From positions 74,555,176-74,619,175 of the forward strand of contig CM049316.1 in assembly GCA_026874595.1 (NCBI GenBank): DNA of 64,000 bases, in the 5' to 3' direction. Under the pieces are notes generated by a model. It worked only from the letters and a program-made list of their open reading frames with translations. It was not told where the DNA came from and ran no database searches. The stretch is from Sipunculus nudus. Lineage: Eukaryota > Annelida > Sipuncula > Golfingiida > Sipunculidae. Position 1 is the stretch's first letter. Each line of letters begins with the position of its first letter. This document shows, one piece after another, positions 1 through 31,044 of the stretch. Position numbers and translations under genes: made by a program.

Positions 1-60
1 GCATAAAAAAGGGAGGTCAGCACCTCCAATGAATATTTATCATTTCTAATTTTCCTGCAG

Positions 61-210
61 GGCCCCCTGGTGATCTTTGCTGCCAAATATGACTGGTCAA
101 AACCCCGCCTGGTGCAGCTGGAGAGAGACGTTGGCGTGGACATGGGGTTCAGTATCCGTGGAGACTCGCCCGCAATCGTGGCTGATGTGGAGGCAGGAAG
201 TTTGGCCCAG
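61..210 (+). CDS. RHPN: Rhophilin exon: first half of PDZ domain
   Basis: The acceptor is a pyrimidine-rich stretch ending TTTCCTGCAG at 60. The donor is GCCCAG|GTAAGT at 210/211. The exon is 150 nt, 50 codons, phase 0 at both ends, from GPLVIF to AGSLAQ. It encodes beta strands 1-3 and the carboxylate-binding loop (MGFSIRG). The open frame continuing to 417 is intron read-through into a repeat. Confidence 0.85.
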
Positions 211-2201
211 GTAAGTTCACTTATCTTAGAACTTTCATCATCGTCTAATAATGTCATAAACCTGTCTGTTATTGTATCTGCCAAAACAGAGTTTTGCGGA
301 TACTATGTTTTCAGCTGCACGCCATCGCCGCCGCCGCGTAGGTGTCCGGAGAAATCCTCCGTAACCGCGCTGGGCGGAATTTTACGAAACCCGGGATTAT
401 GTTCGGGTCACATGTGAACTGCTGCGCCCCGATTTTGTTTTGACCTCTGACCTTTCCTCTGTGCTGTGCGTCTGTTTGTGCGTCTGTTTCCACACATAAA
501 CCCACATATCTCGGGAACCGTTTGACCAATCAGGGAATTTTTTTTGCACAAATGTAGCCCTTGGAGAGCTTTATAACATTCACAAAAAATGGTGGCGCCA
601 CCTGCAACCATGTTTGCACAGTGTCCATCTGTTCGTCTGCCTTGGGTTAAAATCACTCATATCTCTGCAGTGATTTGACTAATTCACCTGAAATTTGGCA
701 TGCGTATACATCCTGGATAGCATTTCTGATTTTGTGACAGGTGGTGCCACCTACATTCACGTTTACGCTGCAGACATCCAAGCTCATATCTTGGGAACCG
801 TTTGACCGATTGGGCCAAAATTTTGCATGTGTATAGATCTCACATAGCTCTTTGTCATACGCAAAACTGGTGGCGCCACCTGCAGCCATTTTTGCACAGT
901 TCCCGTCTGTTTGTCTGCCATAGGATAAAATCACTCATATCTCGGCAGTGGTTTGACATATCTGCCTAAAATTTTGCAGGTTTATACATCCCCTACAGCT
1001 CTCTTGATTTTATGACAGATGGCGCCACCTGCATTCGAGTTTATGCAGCAGACATCCAAGCTCATATCTTGGGAACCGTTTGACCGATTGAGCCAAAGTT
1101 TTGCATGTGTATAGTTCTCACATAGCTCTTTATCATACGCAAAACTTGTGGCGCCACCTTCAACCATTTTTGCACAGCGTCCAACTGTTTGTCTGCCACG
1201 GGCTAAAATCACTCATAAACATATAGTGGTTTGACTTATCTGCCTCAAATTTTGCATATGTATACAACTTGGACGGCTTTCTGGATTTTGTGGTAGGTGG
1301 CGCAACCTACAGACACCATTTGGCTGCAGACATCCATGCTAATATGCAACACTTCACTCTATTTCCCCTTGCCGCTCAATCCATGCCTCACTTCACCCGT
1401 TCCACTCTGATTTAGGCGGATACACGTAGTCGCTTGTCGACTACCCGTATTCTAGTTTTAAATATATATTGTTTTGCCAATGAGTCTGCATAGTGTTCCT
1501 AGATAAAAAATATTCTAGCCAAAGATATTGGGCAATAGCAACAATCTGCTAAAGATATCCATTGTTGATATATTATACATATCTATATTATGTATAATAG
1601 GGGTGTATACATGTTATATAATTACATAATTCTACTAATAATTTTGCAGATTACTTTTTTGTAAAGTTACAGTATTTTTCATTTCAAAAATTTGTTCCAA
1701 CAAAAATATTCTTTGTAAATCTTTCATTTCTAAAACCTTTATAAATAATTAATTTTTGATATAAAAGTTAAGATAGAGAATTCACTCTTGTCATTTCTGT
1801 TTTCTGATAAAGTATTATTCCAACTGCAGAAAGCAGGTATGAACCAGGGAGACCTGCTGGTTGCTGTGGGAGACAGAGACGTGAAGTGGTCAAAACACGA
1901 GGAGGTTGTCCGACTGATCCGTTCTGAGGGCAACACCCTCGGGCTGACCCTGGTGACCCCTAAAGATCTGAGTATACTCGAACCCAAGAGATCAATCAAA
2001 GGTAAGAAAATGGAGGACGGTCGGAAAATGAAGATGTATGAGCAGAGTAAGAAGGATGCTGGGAGGAAGCAAGAGAAACAGAAAGATGCTGAGAAGATGA
2101 AGAAGAGTGATAAGGAAAAGACAAAGAAAACAGGGGCATCCTCACCGGGGAAACTGATGAAAGGGAAGGCCTCCCCGGACTTATCTAACGGGTCTGTGTG
2201 A
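61..2201 (+). CDS. RHPN: Rhophilin (Rho-GTPase-binding, PDZ protein), 3' end of gene, exons 61-210 and 1830-2201
   Basis: The two exons join in phase 0 to give 173 residues, the C-terminus of a longer protein whose upstream exons lie outside the window. The joined sequence is a PDZ domain entered by GPLVIFAAKYDW, which resembles the GPL..F.AK..W lead-in to the PDZ of vertebrate rhophilins. The ligand-binding loop reads MGFSIRGDSP, followed by AGSLAQKAGMNQGDLLVAVGDRDVKW, the usual PDZ core with its AG...GD turn and the W that rhophilins carry. In known rhophilins an N-terminal HR1 domain binds active Rho and a BRO1 domain precedes the PDZ; neither is visible here. Acting as a cytosolic Rho effector/scaffold is family knowledge. 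The tail after the PDZ is strikingly lysine-rich. The gene converges on RNMT about 7.9 kb away. Other PDZ scaffolds are possible but fit less well. Confidence 0.82.
276..1455 (+). mobile_element. Non-autonomous rolling-circle (Helentron-like) element A in the rhophilin intron
   Basis: The right end has a hairpin, GTAGTCG-CTTGT-CGACTAC (1426-1444), followed by CCGTATTCTAG and then T-rich host DNA, the terminal signature of Helitron/Helentron elements. The left end, near 276, carries TATCTGCCAAAAC; a related inverted motif, GGCGGATAC, lies just inside the right hairpin, giving an asymmetric subterminal inverted repeat. The interior is a degenerate tandem repeat of about 278 bp (AAAATCACTCAT recurs at 649, 927 and 1204) with the palindrome GGTGGCGCCACC and variants at 591, 740, 869, 1018, 1147 and 1296. 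No coding capacity. The exact left boundary is uncertain by a few bases. Confidence 0.65.
591..1308 (+). repeat. About 278-bp tandem repeat with regularly spaced GGTGGCGCCACC palindromes
   Basis: This is the internal array of element A. The 12-bp palindrome recurs with spacings that alternate about 149 and 129 bp, so each 278-bp unit holds two diverged half-units. Confidence 0.7.
1830..2201 (+). CDS. RHPN: Rhophilin terminal exon: second half of PDZ plus lysine-rich tail and stop
   Basis: The acceptor is CCAACTGCAG at 1829; coding runs from KAGMNQGDLL to a TGA at 2199-2201 (123 residues). Residues up to about LTLVTPKDL finish the PDZ domain. The rest (about 80 residues) is low-complexity and very rich in K, E, D and M, predicted disordered. 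The last residues, LSNGSV, are not a good class I PDZ ligand because the -2 position is G. Base composition is clearly richer in G+C than the surrounding intron. Confidence 0.85.
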   Translation, partial: KAGMNQGDLLVAVGDRDVKWSKHEEVVRLIRSEGNTLGLTLVTPKDLSILEPKRSIKGKKMEDGRKMKMYEQSKKDAGRKQEKQKDAEKMKKSDKEKTKKTGASSPGKLMKGKASPDLSNGSV

Positions 2202-3635
2202 TAGGCTCAGGTAGTATGCTCATTATAATATTAAAATGAGGCTGATTGCACTGGATGTGAGTGAGGTATAATATGAATTAAATCATACATAGAAGCTTTG
2301 TCATCAGGTATAGGACTTACATCTGATCATATAAGAGGCATTAAATTATGTTTCATCCACAATCAGTGCAATTTGCTTCTATTCCTTTAAAGGAATAAGG
2401 TGTAACTCGTGAATTTTCTTATGAACTGCTTTACACGTTTTATTAAAAGTGCATTTTATTATCTTGATATGATTTTATGTCCTCATAGTCTATAGTTTTA
2501 GTTGGTTCATTTAAAATATTAATAGCAGGAGGGATTCTTAAAATGGATAAAATTTTAATGAGTTCATTTAAAAAGAATTGCAAGGATAGTTAGATAAGAA
2601 TCAATTTGCATGATGATTTGAATAGATACAGTTGTGATTCCGGTGTGTTCAGTTGCATAGTGTTATTGTTTTCATATTGTGAAGCAAATGATTATCACTC
2701 ATTGCTCAAATAAATTGCTCAGGCTGTCTCTCTGGCCTTTATAAAGACTTAGTAATGTTTAGCTGATCATTTGCTCTAGTTTAAAAGGAACTGCAGGACA
2801 ACCGCTGTCATATTGAGAGTGGGTCTCATATTTTAAATGAGTTAGAAATAGGAAAATCATTAGGACTTTAGAAATTCTAGCCTTTCATTCTAATAGAATA
2901 TTTCCTTTTGATACTGTTTTTCGCTAGAAATTAAAGACATATAATTATTGGCACTAACATATCAGAAAATGAAATTAATGCCTATCATTGTGCTAAAAAA
3001 TTTAAAATGTACAACCTTCGGCAAAGCATGGGTAATGATATAACATATTGGTATCTGGGGGGGGGGGGGATATTTTGATTCAGAAAATGACAGTCATACC
3101 TCTCATTATTCATGACTGATTCCATACTATATTTTAAAGCCACCTAGCCATAAGCCAAAGCAAAGTCATATGTGATGGGAATAGTAGATTAATGTATGCC
3201 CCCTTGCCAATGAACACATTAACATATTCAGTGGACTGATGTGTGATTGTTGAATGTATCACCAGAAGTATATATTTGTTTGAGCAGTTGCAGAGCTACT
3301 GGTAAGGGCATTATGCCTGTTGTCTAAGTATGTCTCTTTCCACGGACTTTCAGGCCTGTTATCTTTGGAGCATCTCCAAGCATATAACACTAACATCCAT
3401 AATTACAATAGGTAACTCATCTACCAAAGTCAGTCCACAGGTGTTAGGATGTAGTGAGTGTACATGCTCCATATCAGTCTCATCCAACTCTACACTTTGC
3501 CTTCCTCGTATTTTGGTGTATTCATTGTTTTGCTTGCTGCCCATGATCAATACCAGTTCACTCTTGTGATCAGAGGGTTCACCTTGTGGTAAAGACTTTG
3601 GCATAACAGCACAGTCACCTCATGACATGTTTATA
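2202..3635. other. Rhophilin 3' UTR and spacer
   Basis: No coding exon is seen. A poly(A) signal AATAAA at 2709-2714 would give a 3' UTR of about 510 nt, though other AATAAA sites lie further on. A run of 13 G lies at 3057-3069. Confidence 0.5.
2709..2714 (+). promoter_or_regulatory. Candidate poly(A) signal of rhophilin
   Basis: First canonical AATAAA downstream of the stop codon at 2201. The DNA is A+T-rich, so chance occurrence is quite possible. Confidence 0.3.
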
Positions 3636-3792
3636 CAGTAAAACCCCTAAATAACCCCTAAAGTGGTTGCATTTTCTAGGTGGTCATCTAAGCGAGGTCT
3701 GATATAAAGACCTAAAAATAATTGGGAATGAAAAAGTGGTCTTCATTTTGAGGTGGTCATTAAACTAAGGTAGTGTATGTAAGGTTTTACTT
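3636..3792. mobile_element. Short TIR element (MITE), Tc1/mariner- or pogo-like
   Basis: The left end is TA followed by CAGTAAAACC; the right end is GGTTTTACT(T) followed by TA. Both ends continue into related text (left GTGGTCATCTAAG, right AGGTGGTCATTAAAC). The terminus and TA flanks fit pogo/Tigger-type MITEs. 157 bp, no coding capacity. Confidence 0.55.
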
Positions 3793-6700
3793 TATAATGT
3801 GGCCCAGGAAATTATCATATAGCCTTTTCTTTTGTATGAAAACCCTATATTGTTCCATGACACCTTGGACTGAAGAAAGTTGGTCATTTATCCATAGAAC
3901 CCAGGGCTCGAGATCTGTTAAAATCCTGTGTGGGCTAGCTATTTCAGAAATCCCTTAGACATGGTCAGACATTTATCATGACTGCAAGCATATTTTGAAT
4001 TAATTGTTGTAATATATCAAGTATGAATCTGGTATCATCTGGCATGTGCTGAAAACAAAGACTTTTTTATGAACTACAAGCAAAATAATAGAATATTTAG
4101 TCAGGAAAACAGTTGGTGCACACTGTAGAGACGAGTGTTATGGCTTCTGCATTTTTTCAAAGTTGAATGGAATTTAGTATGTAATATTTAAAAGCAACTT
4201 CAAAAGCATGAAAATCAGAGTTTTGTAAAGAACTAATGATATTATAAATATTTAGGTGCTATATGTTATGACCTTGTAGAGATTGTTAAATTGTTTGAAC
4301 TTTCTGTGAATTGAGGAGTTTGGTTTGTTATTTTGTTTATTGTATGTTTGCATGGTACCCTGATATAGGTCTTCATGATAGGGTTATTACTAATGACAGC
4401 TTTAGGTGATAGGGTACTTCATACAATTTAATAAATATTTATATATGATTAATAAAAACACCTGCTTTATCATAGGCCATGTGGTACTTCAATAAGATTA
4501 TCTTGTTCAATGCTTAGAGTTGTTGATGTAATCACCACCTACCTGAAGACAAGATTTTCTTAAGAATTGCAAGGTATACCAGTAGGCATTCTTGTTAACA
4601 CATCTGGTATACATGTATTGTTCATGATATGTACTGAATTCATATGGGTTTAGGCCAGAATAAAAAAAGTGCCCTGAATGTATATCAGTAGTATATTAGA
4701 ATATAGAATATATTAGAAAATATTATATGGTATAGAAGTCTGGTTTGAGCTTATATTAGCCTGACTGAAATGAAGCCCGCCAGAGGTCACCACATGTATT
4801 GGTTAACCTGAGTCACAATCAAACCATTTCTGGTGGAGTGTAAGAGCTAACTCATAAAACATACAAATCTGTAAAATTTAACTTGTAGCTTGCATTATTT
4901 AGTAAATTAACCTGCAAACAGCTTCTGTAATATAATATTATACTTGTACATTAAGAGGGACTTATATAGACATGTAAATTATATAATAATCATGATTGCA
5001 TAAAGTTATTTAAAAAAAAAACAAATATATTCCACAAACTTAGATATAAATTTATTTAAAAAGATAGATAATAAACTGAAACCAAAAAAATTTCCATGGG
5101 CATGATAAAATTAAATTACCAAAAATAAAGAAAAAAAACTGGAGATTCTAATAGGCTTTTAGCCTGAATGCCATATCAAATTACAACTACAGCTAACAAA
5201 AACTACAGCATAGGCATGACATAGGCATGATAATGTAGGTTAATCTTGGTCATGACCAGGTCAGAGGTTAAAGGTCTAATAAGTGCGTCAAAGGTGAAAA
5301 GGGGATACATAAAGACCTCTTGTGGCAATTGTTATCATTCACTCTTTGTGGTGCAATGTACATAGATGTTGCATTGTGGGTATATAGCTCTAAGCATGTC
5401 ATACTAGTCATATCATTTTGTGAAGAAAATACATCCATTTGATAACAATTTGTATATAGTCTACCAATGCAAATCCTATTCTAGAGGTAATAACGCAAGC
5501 TTTAATTCTGTAGTTCTGTGATTCAAAGTGATTTTGTATAATGTGATATAGTTAATTTGTGTGGTTGAAACTTGTTCGAATATAAGGATAATGAGAGCCA
5601 GAGATGTTGAGGTAGAGGGTTTCAGTAATTACATACATGTACATATATATACATGACATAGTACTCATGAGTGATATGGTATATAGTGTGGTATATTGGG
5701 TATGGTGACTTTGTATACATACAGTGTGTAACCAGTATGCAAATACTATAATTACAAAGATCAACATTTAATTATCACACACACACACACAATGAACTAA
5801 TACACTGGTATCATCAGAACACATTTTACAAAGCACTTTTAAGTGGCCTAGTTATCTGACGGGTAACAGATATCTTATTTTAAGCCTGGCATTATATGGC
5901 TTAATTATACTCATTCTCTGCTGATAAGCTGGTTAAATAACTCAAGGTTACATAGACTGGTGCAGATTTGTACAAATATTTGGTTCACTATCGGCCACTA
6001 GGTATTTCATAACATCATCTTACTGCCAGCTGCAGTTTGACAGCTACCTGCTCTGATGTGTTTCATGAATAATGAAAAAAAAAACTGCATGTGTTCAGGC
6101 CAAAACCAAAACTGCCAATAAAACCCAACAAACATAATGTCAGCAATATTTTGTCAACATGCTGTCTGAACAAGAAAACGTGTGCACCAGAAACTGGACT
6201 GGTTTACTTGGTTATATTTGATTGGTCAAATTTGTTATGCTATCCCAGTAGTGCAACATGTTTAGTCTAGACCTAGCACCACGTGTGCTCCAGCAGCCAG
6301 GTAAAAAAAGTATACAATAAGTCATTTGACTGGTTCATTTGCCTTGTTTATTATTCATTAAATAGACTCGAGAGCAGCTGACTGAATCAAGGTCTGTGAA
6401 AGCATGACTGTCAGACTGGTTTGTGTGAATTTGGTAGGTCAATTTATGCAACATATCAAGAAATACAATGATTAACCAGTGTTTAACACCAGGTAATAAA
6501 CATACATGTGTAATAACCACACACAAACTATATCCACCAAAAAGAAAGACCTTTGTTAATAAGTGTTTTATATTTGTTAACACTTAGGAAATTGCATTGT
6601 GTATATAATGGGCTAAAATTAAAATTGGGTCACAAGTAGAGGGACAACTGAAATTTATATATTCGACTTAATATTCCTTGATTATTAGCTTACCAATTTA

Positions 6701-8100
6701 TTAAGCATACCTGAGATTACCTTAAAAATCAAAGTAGGACTGTCATTTTTGTCCGATTACAATACTTAATGTGATAAGCATTTTCTTTTAATGAGAAAAT
6801 ACCTTAAAATGTAGCTAATTTTAATTTATTCATAAATTGGATTGGAAAAATCTTATCTGCTATTTTTAGACTGTTTTAACTGATAGTAAATGCGCAGATT
6901 CAACTTAATTTCCATTTTAAAGCTGCACCCTGAGTATGCAAGGTAGGTCATATCCTTGACTGAACACTTTTGTTTTCATTTTTGCCGAGAGTTAAATACC
7001 AGATTAAGTTTACAGAATAACATTTCTTTTAATGAAAGGATATTTTGTACACATTGTCTCCTGTTGTGGCTTGCATGACTAGTCAGTTTAATATTGATAT
7101 TGTATGTATATAAACAAATAATACCAGATCACATATTGCTTATGAAGAGAGGAAGGCCAGAATTATTTAGACATTCACCTTATCAACTTGCATTTTGAAA
7201 CTGTCTCTTCAAACTAAGCTTAGTGTATAGGTGTTCACTTGGTGTAGTTGGATATTGTTTCATTACACAGGGTTCCCATCGAGAAATAAAGTACAAATTT
7301 AACTTCTTTTCAGGGGCCCCGATTCATCAAAATTCATGAGCCTTCTGGACCAGTTTTGTACCAACTTCTCAAAATTATCTTCCCTTTCGATATGTTGAAA
7401 AATACTTCACCAGAGTAGCATACAGGCAAAATCTGTATTTTGCAAGTATTTTGCTGGAATAATTTTTATCCAGCAACTGTTGGCAAGAAAACTTAAAAAC
7501 AAACTTTCAACAACTGAAGAATGGTAAATTTAATTACTTTTGATCATTTTTCTTGATCATTTATTAGGACATTTATGTACTTAGAACACCTAAGCCTTCA
7601 AGGACATTCATTGCTTTTAATTATCTGTGGGAACCTTAAAAAATAGTATTTAATCACCAATTTTACATATAAACATACCATAATGTGCAAACGTTTTCAG
7701 ATACAACTATCAGATTTTGACTAATTTTGGCATCTATTTGTTGTACTTATCTCAAATAATTAATGGTTATGGATTCACAAGAGCTTAAAAAACAACATAT
7801 TAAAGAGGTAACATATCAGTTCAGATTACAGAATACCTAATATAATAAAGACTGAAATCTGTATACCTGATATTATAATTTTTAAGGAAATTTTATAAGT
7901 TACATCTAGGGGGATGCTGGATGGATGGATGTATATAAACATGTTGGTATTGTGTATTCATGTATTTGAAAATGTACGGTGCTTGAAAATCATGGAAGTC
8001 TATGCAATTGTTTACTTATATTATATACACACCTTGCTGTTTACTCGCCAAGTGCATTGTTTTATCACTTTTAACCTGCAGTGGATATTTTTGTATGATG
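3793..8100. other. Spacer between convergent genes, no gene recognised
   Basis: A+T-rich sequence with only short chance frames. There is a short CA run at 5776-5791. I see no exon-like conserved segment or structured RNA. Confidence 0.5.
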
Positions 8101-10076
8101 AATAAAAATTCTAAAACTGGCATTATGTTGTACTATAATTTAATAAAGAAAATGGCTACCCTGCACTAAACAGTGACACTGACCAATCAAAGACCAGGAC
8201 CAAAACTTCTCCTAGTTTACCCTTTCTCCACAAGAGGGCTCCCTGCAATTTCAGACCCAATCTACCAATAAGAAACCTACATTTTGTGACTGTTTGAACA
8301 AAAGCTGCACCTGTATGATTAAACTGTGCAATTTCTTTAATATTCATCAGTGCAACACAGAAGCAGAGAATGTAAACTTGTGAACTCTCAAAGATGGGTT
8401 TCCTATACCTTTTCAACTGGGTATATTTTCTATAGTTTCTTCTTGGGTTTCTTGAATATAAGATCTGAATTTCACTTAATCTTTATAGAGAGATGGATCT
8501 TTAAGTAGACAGGTAGACATCTGGATCCAAATGTCACATGATGGCTTTAAATGAAAGAAGAAAAAAAAAAAGATTTCACAGCATTGTATATTTACTGCAT
8601 TTATTGTTTTTACAAGCATATACATCAATACCCTTTGTAGTTTGAACATTTCGCAATGATCAGTATACTCTCTGCAGCCAGAACACTTCCATAGCCACAT
8701 TCATCCAAGCACATTTTACCATAAATACCCTTGTTATAGCACCTTGTTCAGATCGCAATAATGACCACACCCAATAGACAGAAAGATACCCAATTGTCAA
8801 TAAAATATATTTTTATTTCCCGTTTTATCATATTCTCTTTCTGTCATCTGGGGTTTATGACTACTGTACTCATGCACAGCAAGTACCCAGGAGGTCCAGG
8901 TGGTGCAGGGAGAGAACACAGGAGCATGGGCTAGTTTGGGAAGTGATACCTGCTATAACCAAACTCAAACTGTTCAATCCAGGTTACAAATATTACATTT
9001 TTATGTATCAGTAATTATATTGGGGTATTAATTAAGGCAATTTTTGTCTTCACAAATCCTCCATAATGGTCCGCATTTAGGCAAAATATTTGATGAATTC
9101 TACATCACAATACTCAATTTTTTGGCATTTGCTGTCATTTATAATTAATTTTGCGTAAAAAGCTAAATTTCGACCAGTGAAAGAATAACCAGTGAAAGAA
9201 ATGCCTCCCCCGTGTGAAATAGTTCAGGGCTTTTTGTAGTTCTATATGGCTCTTTCCATACATTGATATAGCTGTATTTGTTTGCGGGCTGTTCCACCAA
9301 GTATCCTTACAAATAATAGACAAATTAACAAGCACAATATTGCATTTCCAGGGTCCAAATTAACCTTGAAAACCACCCAAGTCTGCGCACCTGATTCTGG
9401 ACACTGATACACAGTAAATAAAGGTGAATTCTCTGTTTCCCTCAGGAGTCTGTGTCTGAGCTGTGGTACCACCTGACTATTCTCTCCAAACAAAACCAAT
9501 ATTTACACACATTATTTCACCTGGAACTGATCTTGTAGGTTATAGAATCTCAGGTAAATTCCAAAAGCATACTTCTGCTTCTTTCCTGCTGGGCTTTTAT
9601 TTGATGATACTGGTTCATGATCCCAATATTAAGCAGTCCCATACATAGACATCTACACAGCTGAATTCTCTTCTGAATTTTGTGCTTCTTCAGATGTCGA
9701 CAGAAAAGAACAATATCTGTGCAGGATAAGTACAGCTTGCTATATCCGTGTCCATCACCACTATCAGTAATCCGATTCTGTCAGTCTGCTTGTTTAATAC
9801 AGTTGACAGCTGGTGTTAATATATATAAACCAGTAAATGCTCATGGAACAGTCATGAACTGGACTGGCAACTTGTGTTTTCTTGCGTTTTACTTCCATAA
9901 CTGCTGAAGTTCCTTGTGAATGTTTTCATGGGATTTTCCAAACTCCATTCTGGCTAGGAACATTCAATTTTAGTGACACCCAAGGGAATGTGTGATAAAC
10001 TGTGGAGCAAGCACTGGACATTCTTTAACTGTCTTATTTATAATAATTTACACAGAGATCTACGTATTTTTCCAAA
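8101..10076. other. Spacer and probable RNMT 3' UTR (minus strand)
   Basis: No coding exon. The part nearest 10076 should be the RNMT 3' UTR because the RNMT stop codon is at 10077-10079. On the minus strand AATAAA occurs at 9601-9596. 8150-8420 is slightly richer in G+C but has no recognisable product. Confidence 0.45.
9596..9601 (-). promoter_or_regulatory. Candidate poly(A) signal of RNMT
   Basis: Read on the minus strand this is AATAAA, about 480 nt beyond the RNMT stop. Chance occurrence cannot be excluded. Confidence 0.3.
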
Positions 10077-28720
<18,644 letters not shown>

Positions 28721-29429
28721 TTTCTGAAATAAAAAAAAAACAAATTTGAAAGAATTCATTGAAATATGTAACACTCATCATTAAAGTTAGGGTGCCTCTA
28801 ACTGGTTAATTTTTAGGGTCAATAACTGTGCAATGTAAACATTTTGGATGAACAGGAGACTTGAAGTAAATAGTATGGAGCAATACAGATAGTATGGACC
28901 AATATGGTGCTTAACTACGCATGTTAAGATAGTGTTAAAACAATCTTCCATGTAAAATTTATCACCGATTACATGATGAAATTAGAACAGCAAAGAAAAT
29001 CATATATAATCAAATTACCTCTCAATGATACAATTTTTAATGTTTCAATATCTCTGGAGTTTTTCATTTCAATTTTTCCAGACTGTTTAAGGATAAAGCA
29101 TATTTGAACACTATACCATGTGTCAAAATGTACATATGACTCCGTCAAATTTATGTCAAGTAAAGTGTCTGCGAGATGTCAGCATCAAGTCCTGGACTAA
29201 CATGACAAGATCCTCTTTATAGCAAACTAGAAACACTCTGATTAACCAAAATAAATTTGTGATACCCCTGCTAAAAATGTTATTTTTATAATAAATAATA
29301 CCATTATAATTATATTGAATGTATACATAACATACTACTTAGAAACTGTATTTCAACTTTAAACATCAGTTGGAAAGGCATCGTCTTTACAAGTATTGTT
29401 AAGTGGTGCCAATCAGACCTTGGGGATCC

Positions 29430-29560
29430 ATTCAAATATTTCAATTCCAATTCAAAAACTTTTATGAAATTTCAATTCCAACTCAATTCAATGTGCCAGA
29501 GAAAAATATCAATTCCAATTCAATTCAAATAAATTTTATTCAATTCACAATTCAAAAAGT
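29430..29560. repeat. Degenerate TTCAATTCCAATTC repeat
   Basis: Repeated variants of TTCAATTCCAATTCAA over about 130 bp; low-complexity, no protein. Confidence 0.6.
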
Positions 29561-30129
29561 TGCGGTCATTTGAATATATTTCATTTAATACATTTGGTGT
29601 ATAACAAGTGTTATCACAGGTGTGCTATTACTTTTGCACAAGTACACACCTTACTGTAAAGTTTTGTTCAGAATTGGTAGAATCAGCCCCAAAAACTTAT
29701 ATTTCATATACTGTGGTTGGCTTCATATTCACATGGTTATATTTTGTGATTTTTACTTTTTCAGTCTTTTGTGGTTCCATTTTTTGCAATCTCAAAAAAA
29801 GAACTAAATACAGAGTTTACCCATTATTATGATAATTAATTATATCAAATATTATGTGCACAAATTAAAAAAAATATATATGTTGTTCGTTAATAGCAGA
29901 TAATTGGAAAGATTTAATCATTTAATATCATCTTTGTTTCATGTTTATCATAATATTATAATAAAAAGTTAATCAGAACATTTATAAAATCAATGGATGT
30001 TGGAGGTGCAAAAGTAGAAATTAATGGATGTGATTTGGGAGTGTTCAGAATTCGGTCTCTGTTCTGGAACTTGAAAATATAAATAAAACTGCCTCCTCTC
30101 ATTACTAACTGAGCCATGAAAACAAGATA

Positions 30130-30130
<1 letters not shown>

Positions 30131-30170
<40 letters not shown>
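30131..30170 (+). repeat. Poly-G tract of 40
   Basis: Uninterrupted G from 30131 to 30170. The length in an assembly may be inexact. The minus-strand polyproline frames here are artefacts of this tract. Confidence 0.95.
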
Positions 30171-30171
<1 letters not shown>

Positions 30172-30172
30172 A

Positions 30173-30244
30173 GGTTTGTTCATTTACAGCTCCAAGTGAA
30201 GGGCCATCTATCACGAAAATGGGAACCTTTTTGTATTTGAACAG
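30173..30244 (+). repeat. Left arm of a 70-bp inverted repeat pair
   Basis: Reads GGTTTGTTCATTTACAGC... GCCATCTATCACGAAAATGG ...TTTGAACAG and is the imperfect reverse complement of 32453-32526. Confidence 0.8.
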
Positions 30245-30429
30245 CTGAATTTAGCACAAGGTGGCGACTGCTTGAAAATATGAAGTATCAGCCTTGTAGG
30301 GAAACAATAATAATTGGCCCGAGCATAGAATCTGGTCTTCATTTCCAAGATGGGTCTAAACTTAACGGACCGTCTCATATTAGAAGTAATCAACATGTGC
30401 CATGACACGCCTGATTATTTGACATCGAC

Positions 30430-30490
30430 AGGCCTCTTACTTCTCCATAACATGTATCCTAAATATCATTACTTCCGTCCGTATACACCC
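30430..30490 (-). promoter_or_regulatory. RNMT: Candidate RNMT 5' untranslated exon and ETS-type promoter motif
   Basis: On the minus strand GGACGGAAGTAATG (ETS-type core CGGAAGT at 30477-30471) is followed about 30 bp later by GGAGAA|GTAAGAGG, a good 5' splice site at 30440. RNMT needs an upstream non-coding exon because its first coding exon starts at an acceptor at 28723. This is the best-placed candidate I see, but it rests on motifs alone. Confidence 0.25.
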
Positions 30491-30493
30491 ATA

Positions 30494-30951
30494 CGGTCCC
30501 CCTAAACACCCAAAACACCAGTGTTTTGGGTATCTGTGATGAAACATCACGAATCACCCACTTAACTTCAAACCTGAACCCAAAACGTAACACCAATCGA
30601 TAAATAATCATCATTTGGATATATATCTGCAATTTTGTTTCATAAATTTATGATATAAAGATAAAAACGAGTGTTTCATGCTGTGGTTGGTTCACCAGCG
30701 TCCACTGCAGCCATTTATGCCAGGTATGACCCTGCCCCCTAGTGGCGCAAGTCGCAATCAAGCAGGGCACTTGTCAGTTGTACAAAACACCACTGCTTTC
30801 TTTTATTTTACAGAATAGTGGCACAATTCCGCATTAACATATGCAACAGATGATGATTTATTAATTGATACCAGTGTTTTGCTTCAAGTTCAAATTTAAA
30901 AGGGTGTTTCGTTGTGTTTTGTCACTGGTGTTTTGGGTGTTTAGGCGACCC
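30494..30951. mobile_element. 458-bp TIR element with 8-bp target duplication
   Basis: The arms share CCTAAACACCCAAAACACCA + GTG exactly (30501-30523 and 30923-30945), extended outward as GGTC. The flanks are CACCCATA (left) and CAACCATA (right), an 8-bp target duplication with one mismatch. The second copy of segment D has a single CACCCATA there and no insert, confirming the boundaries. An 8-bp duplication suggests hAT-type mobilisation. Confidence 0.8.
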
Positions 30952-31044
30952 CAACCATAACTTCGTCTATGTAAACCAAATTCTATACTCCCTCCAATAA
31001 TTGTGACACCCGTTTTAACTTAACGGACATGAAGGTTGAATTCT

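Larger units (their letters stand above)
28724..30172. other. RNMT upstream intron / 5' region
   Basis: No coding exon recognised. 29405-29580 is a degenerate array of CAATTCCAATTCAA-type motifs. 30131-30170 is a run of 40 G. Confidence 0.45.
30316..31005 (-). repeat. Duplicated segment D, copy 1 (interrupted), possible RNMT 5' region
   Basis: 30316-30493 plus 30952-31005 match 31045-31265 in the same order; the gap is the TIR element at 30494-30951. Shared blocks include TATAGAATC.GGTCT.CATTT, CCTCTTACTTCTCCAT and GTCCGTATACACCCATA. Confidence 0.8.

Noticed and set aside
70-417. 115-codon frame starting at GTG
   Set aside because: Only 61-210 is exon; the rest reads through a clear GTAAGT donor into the intron and element A.
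29956-30214. Proline-rich open frames on the minus strand
   Set aside because: They are translations of the 40-G tract.
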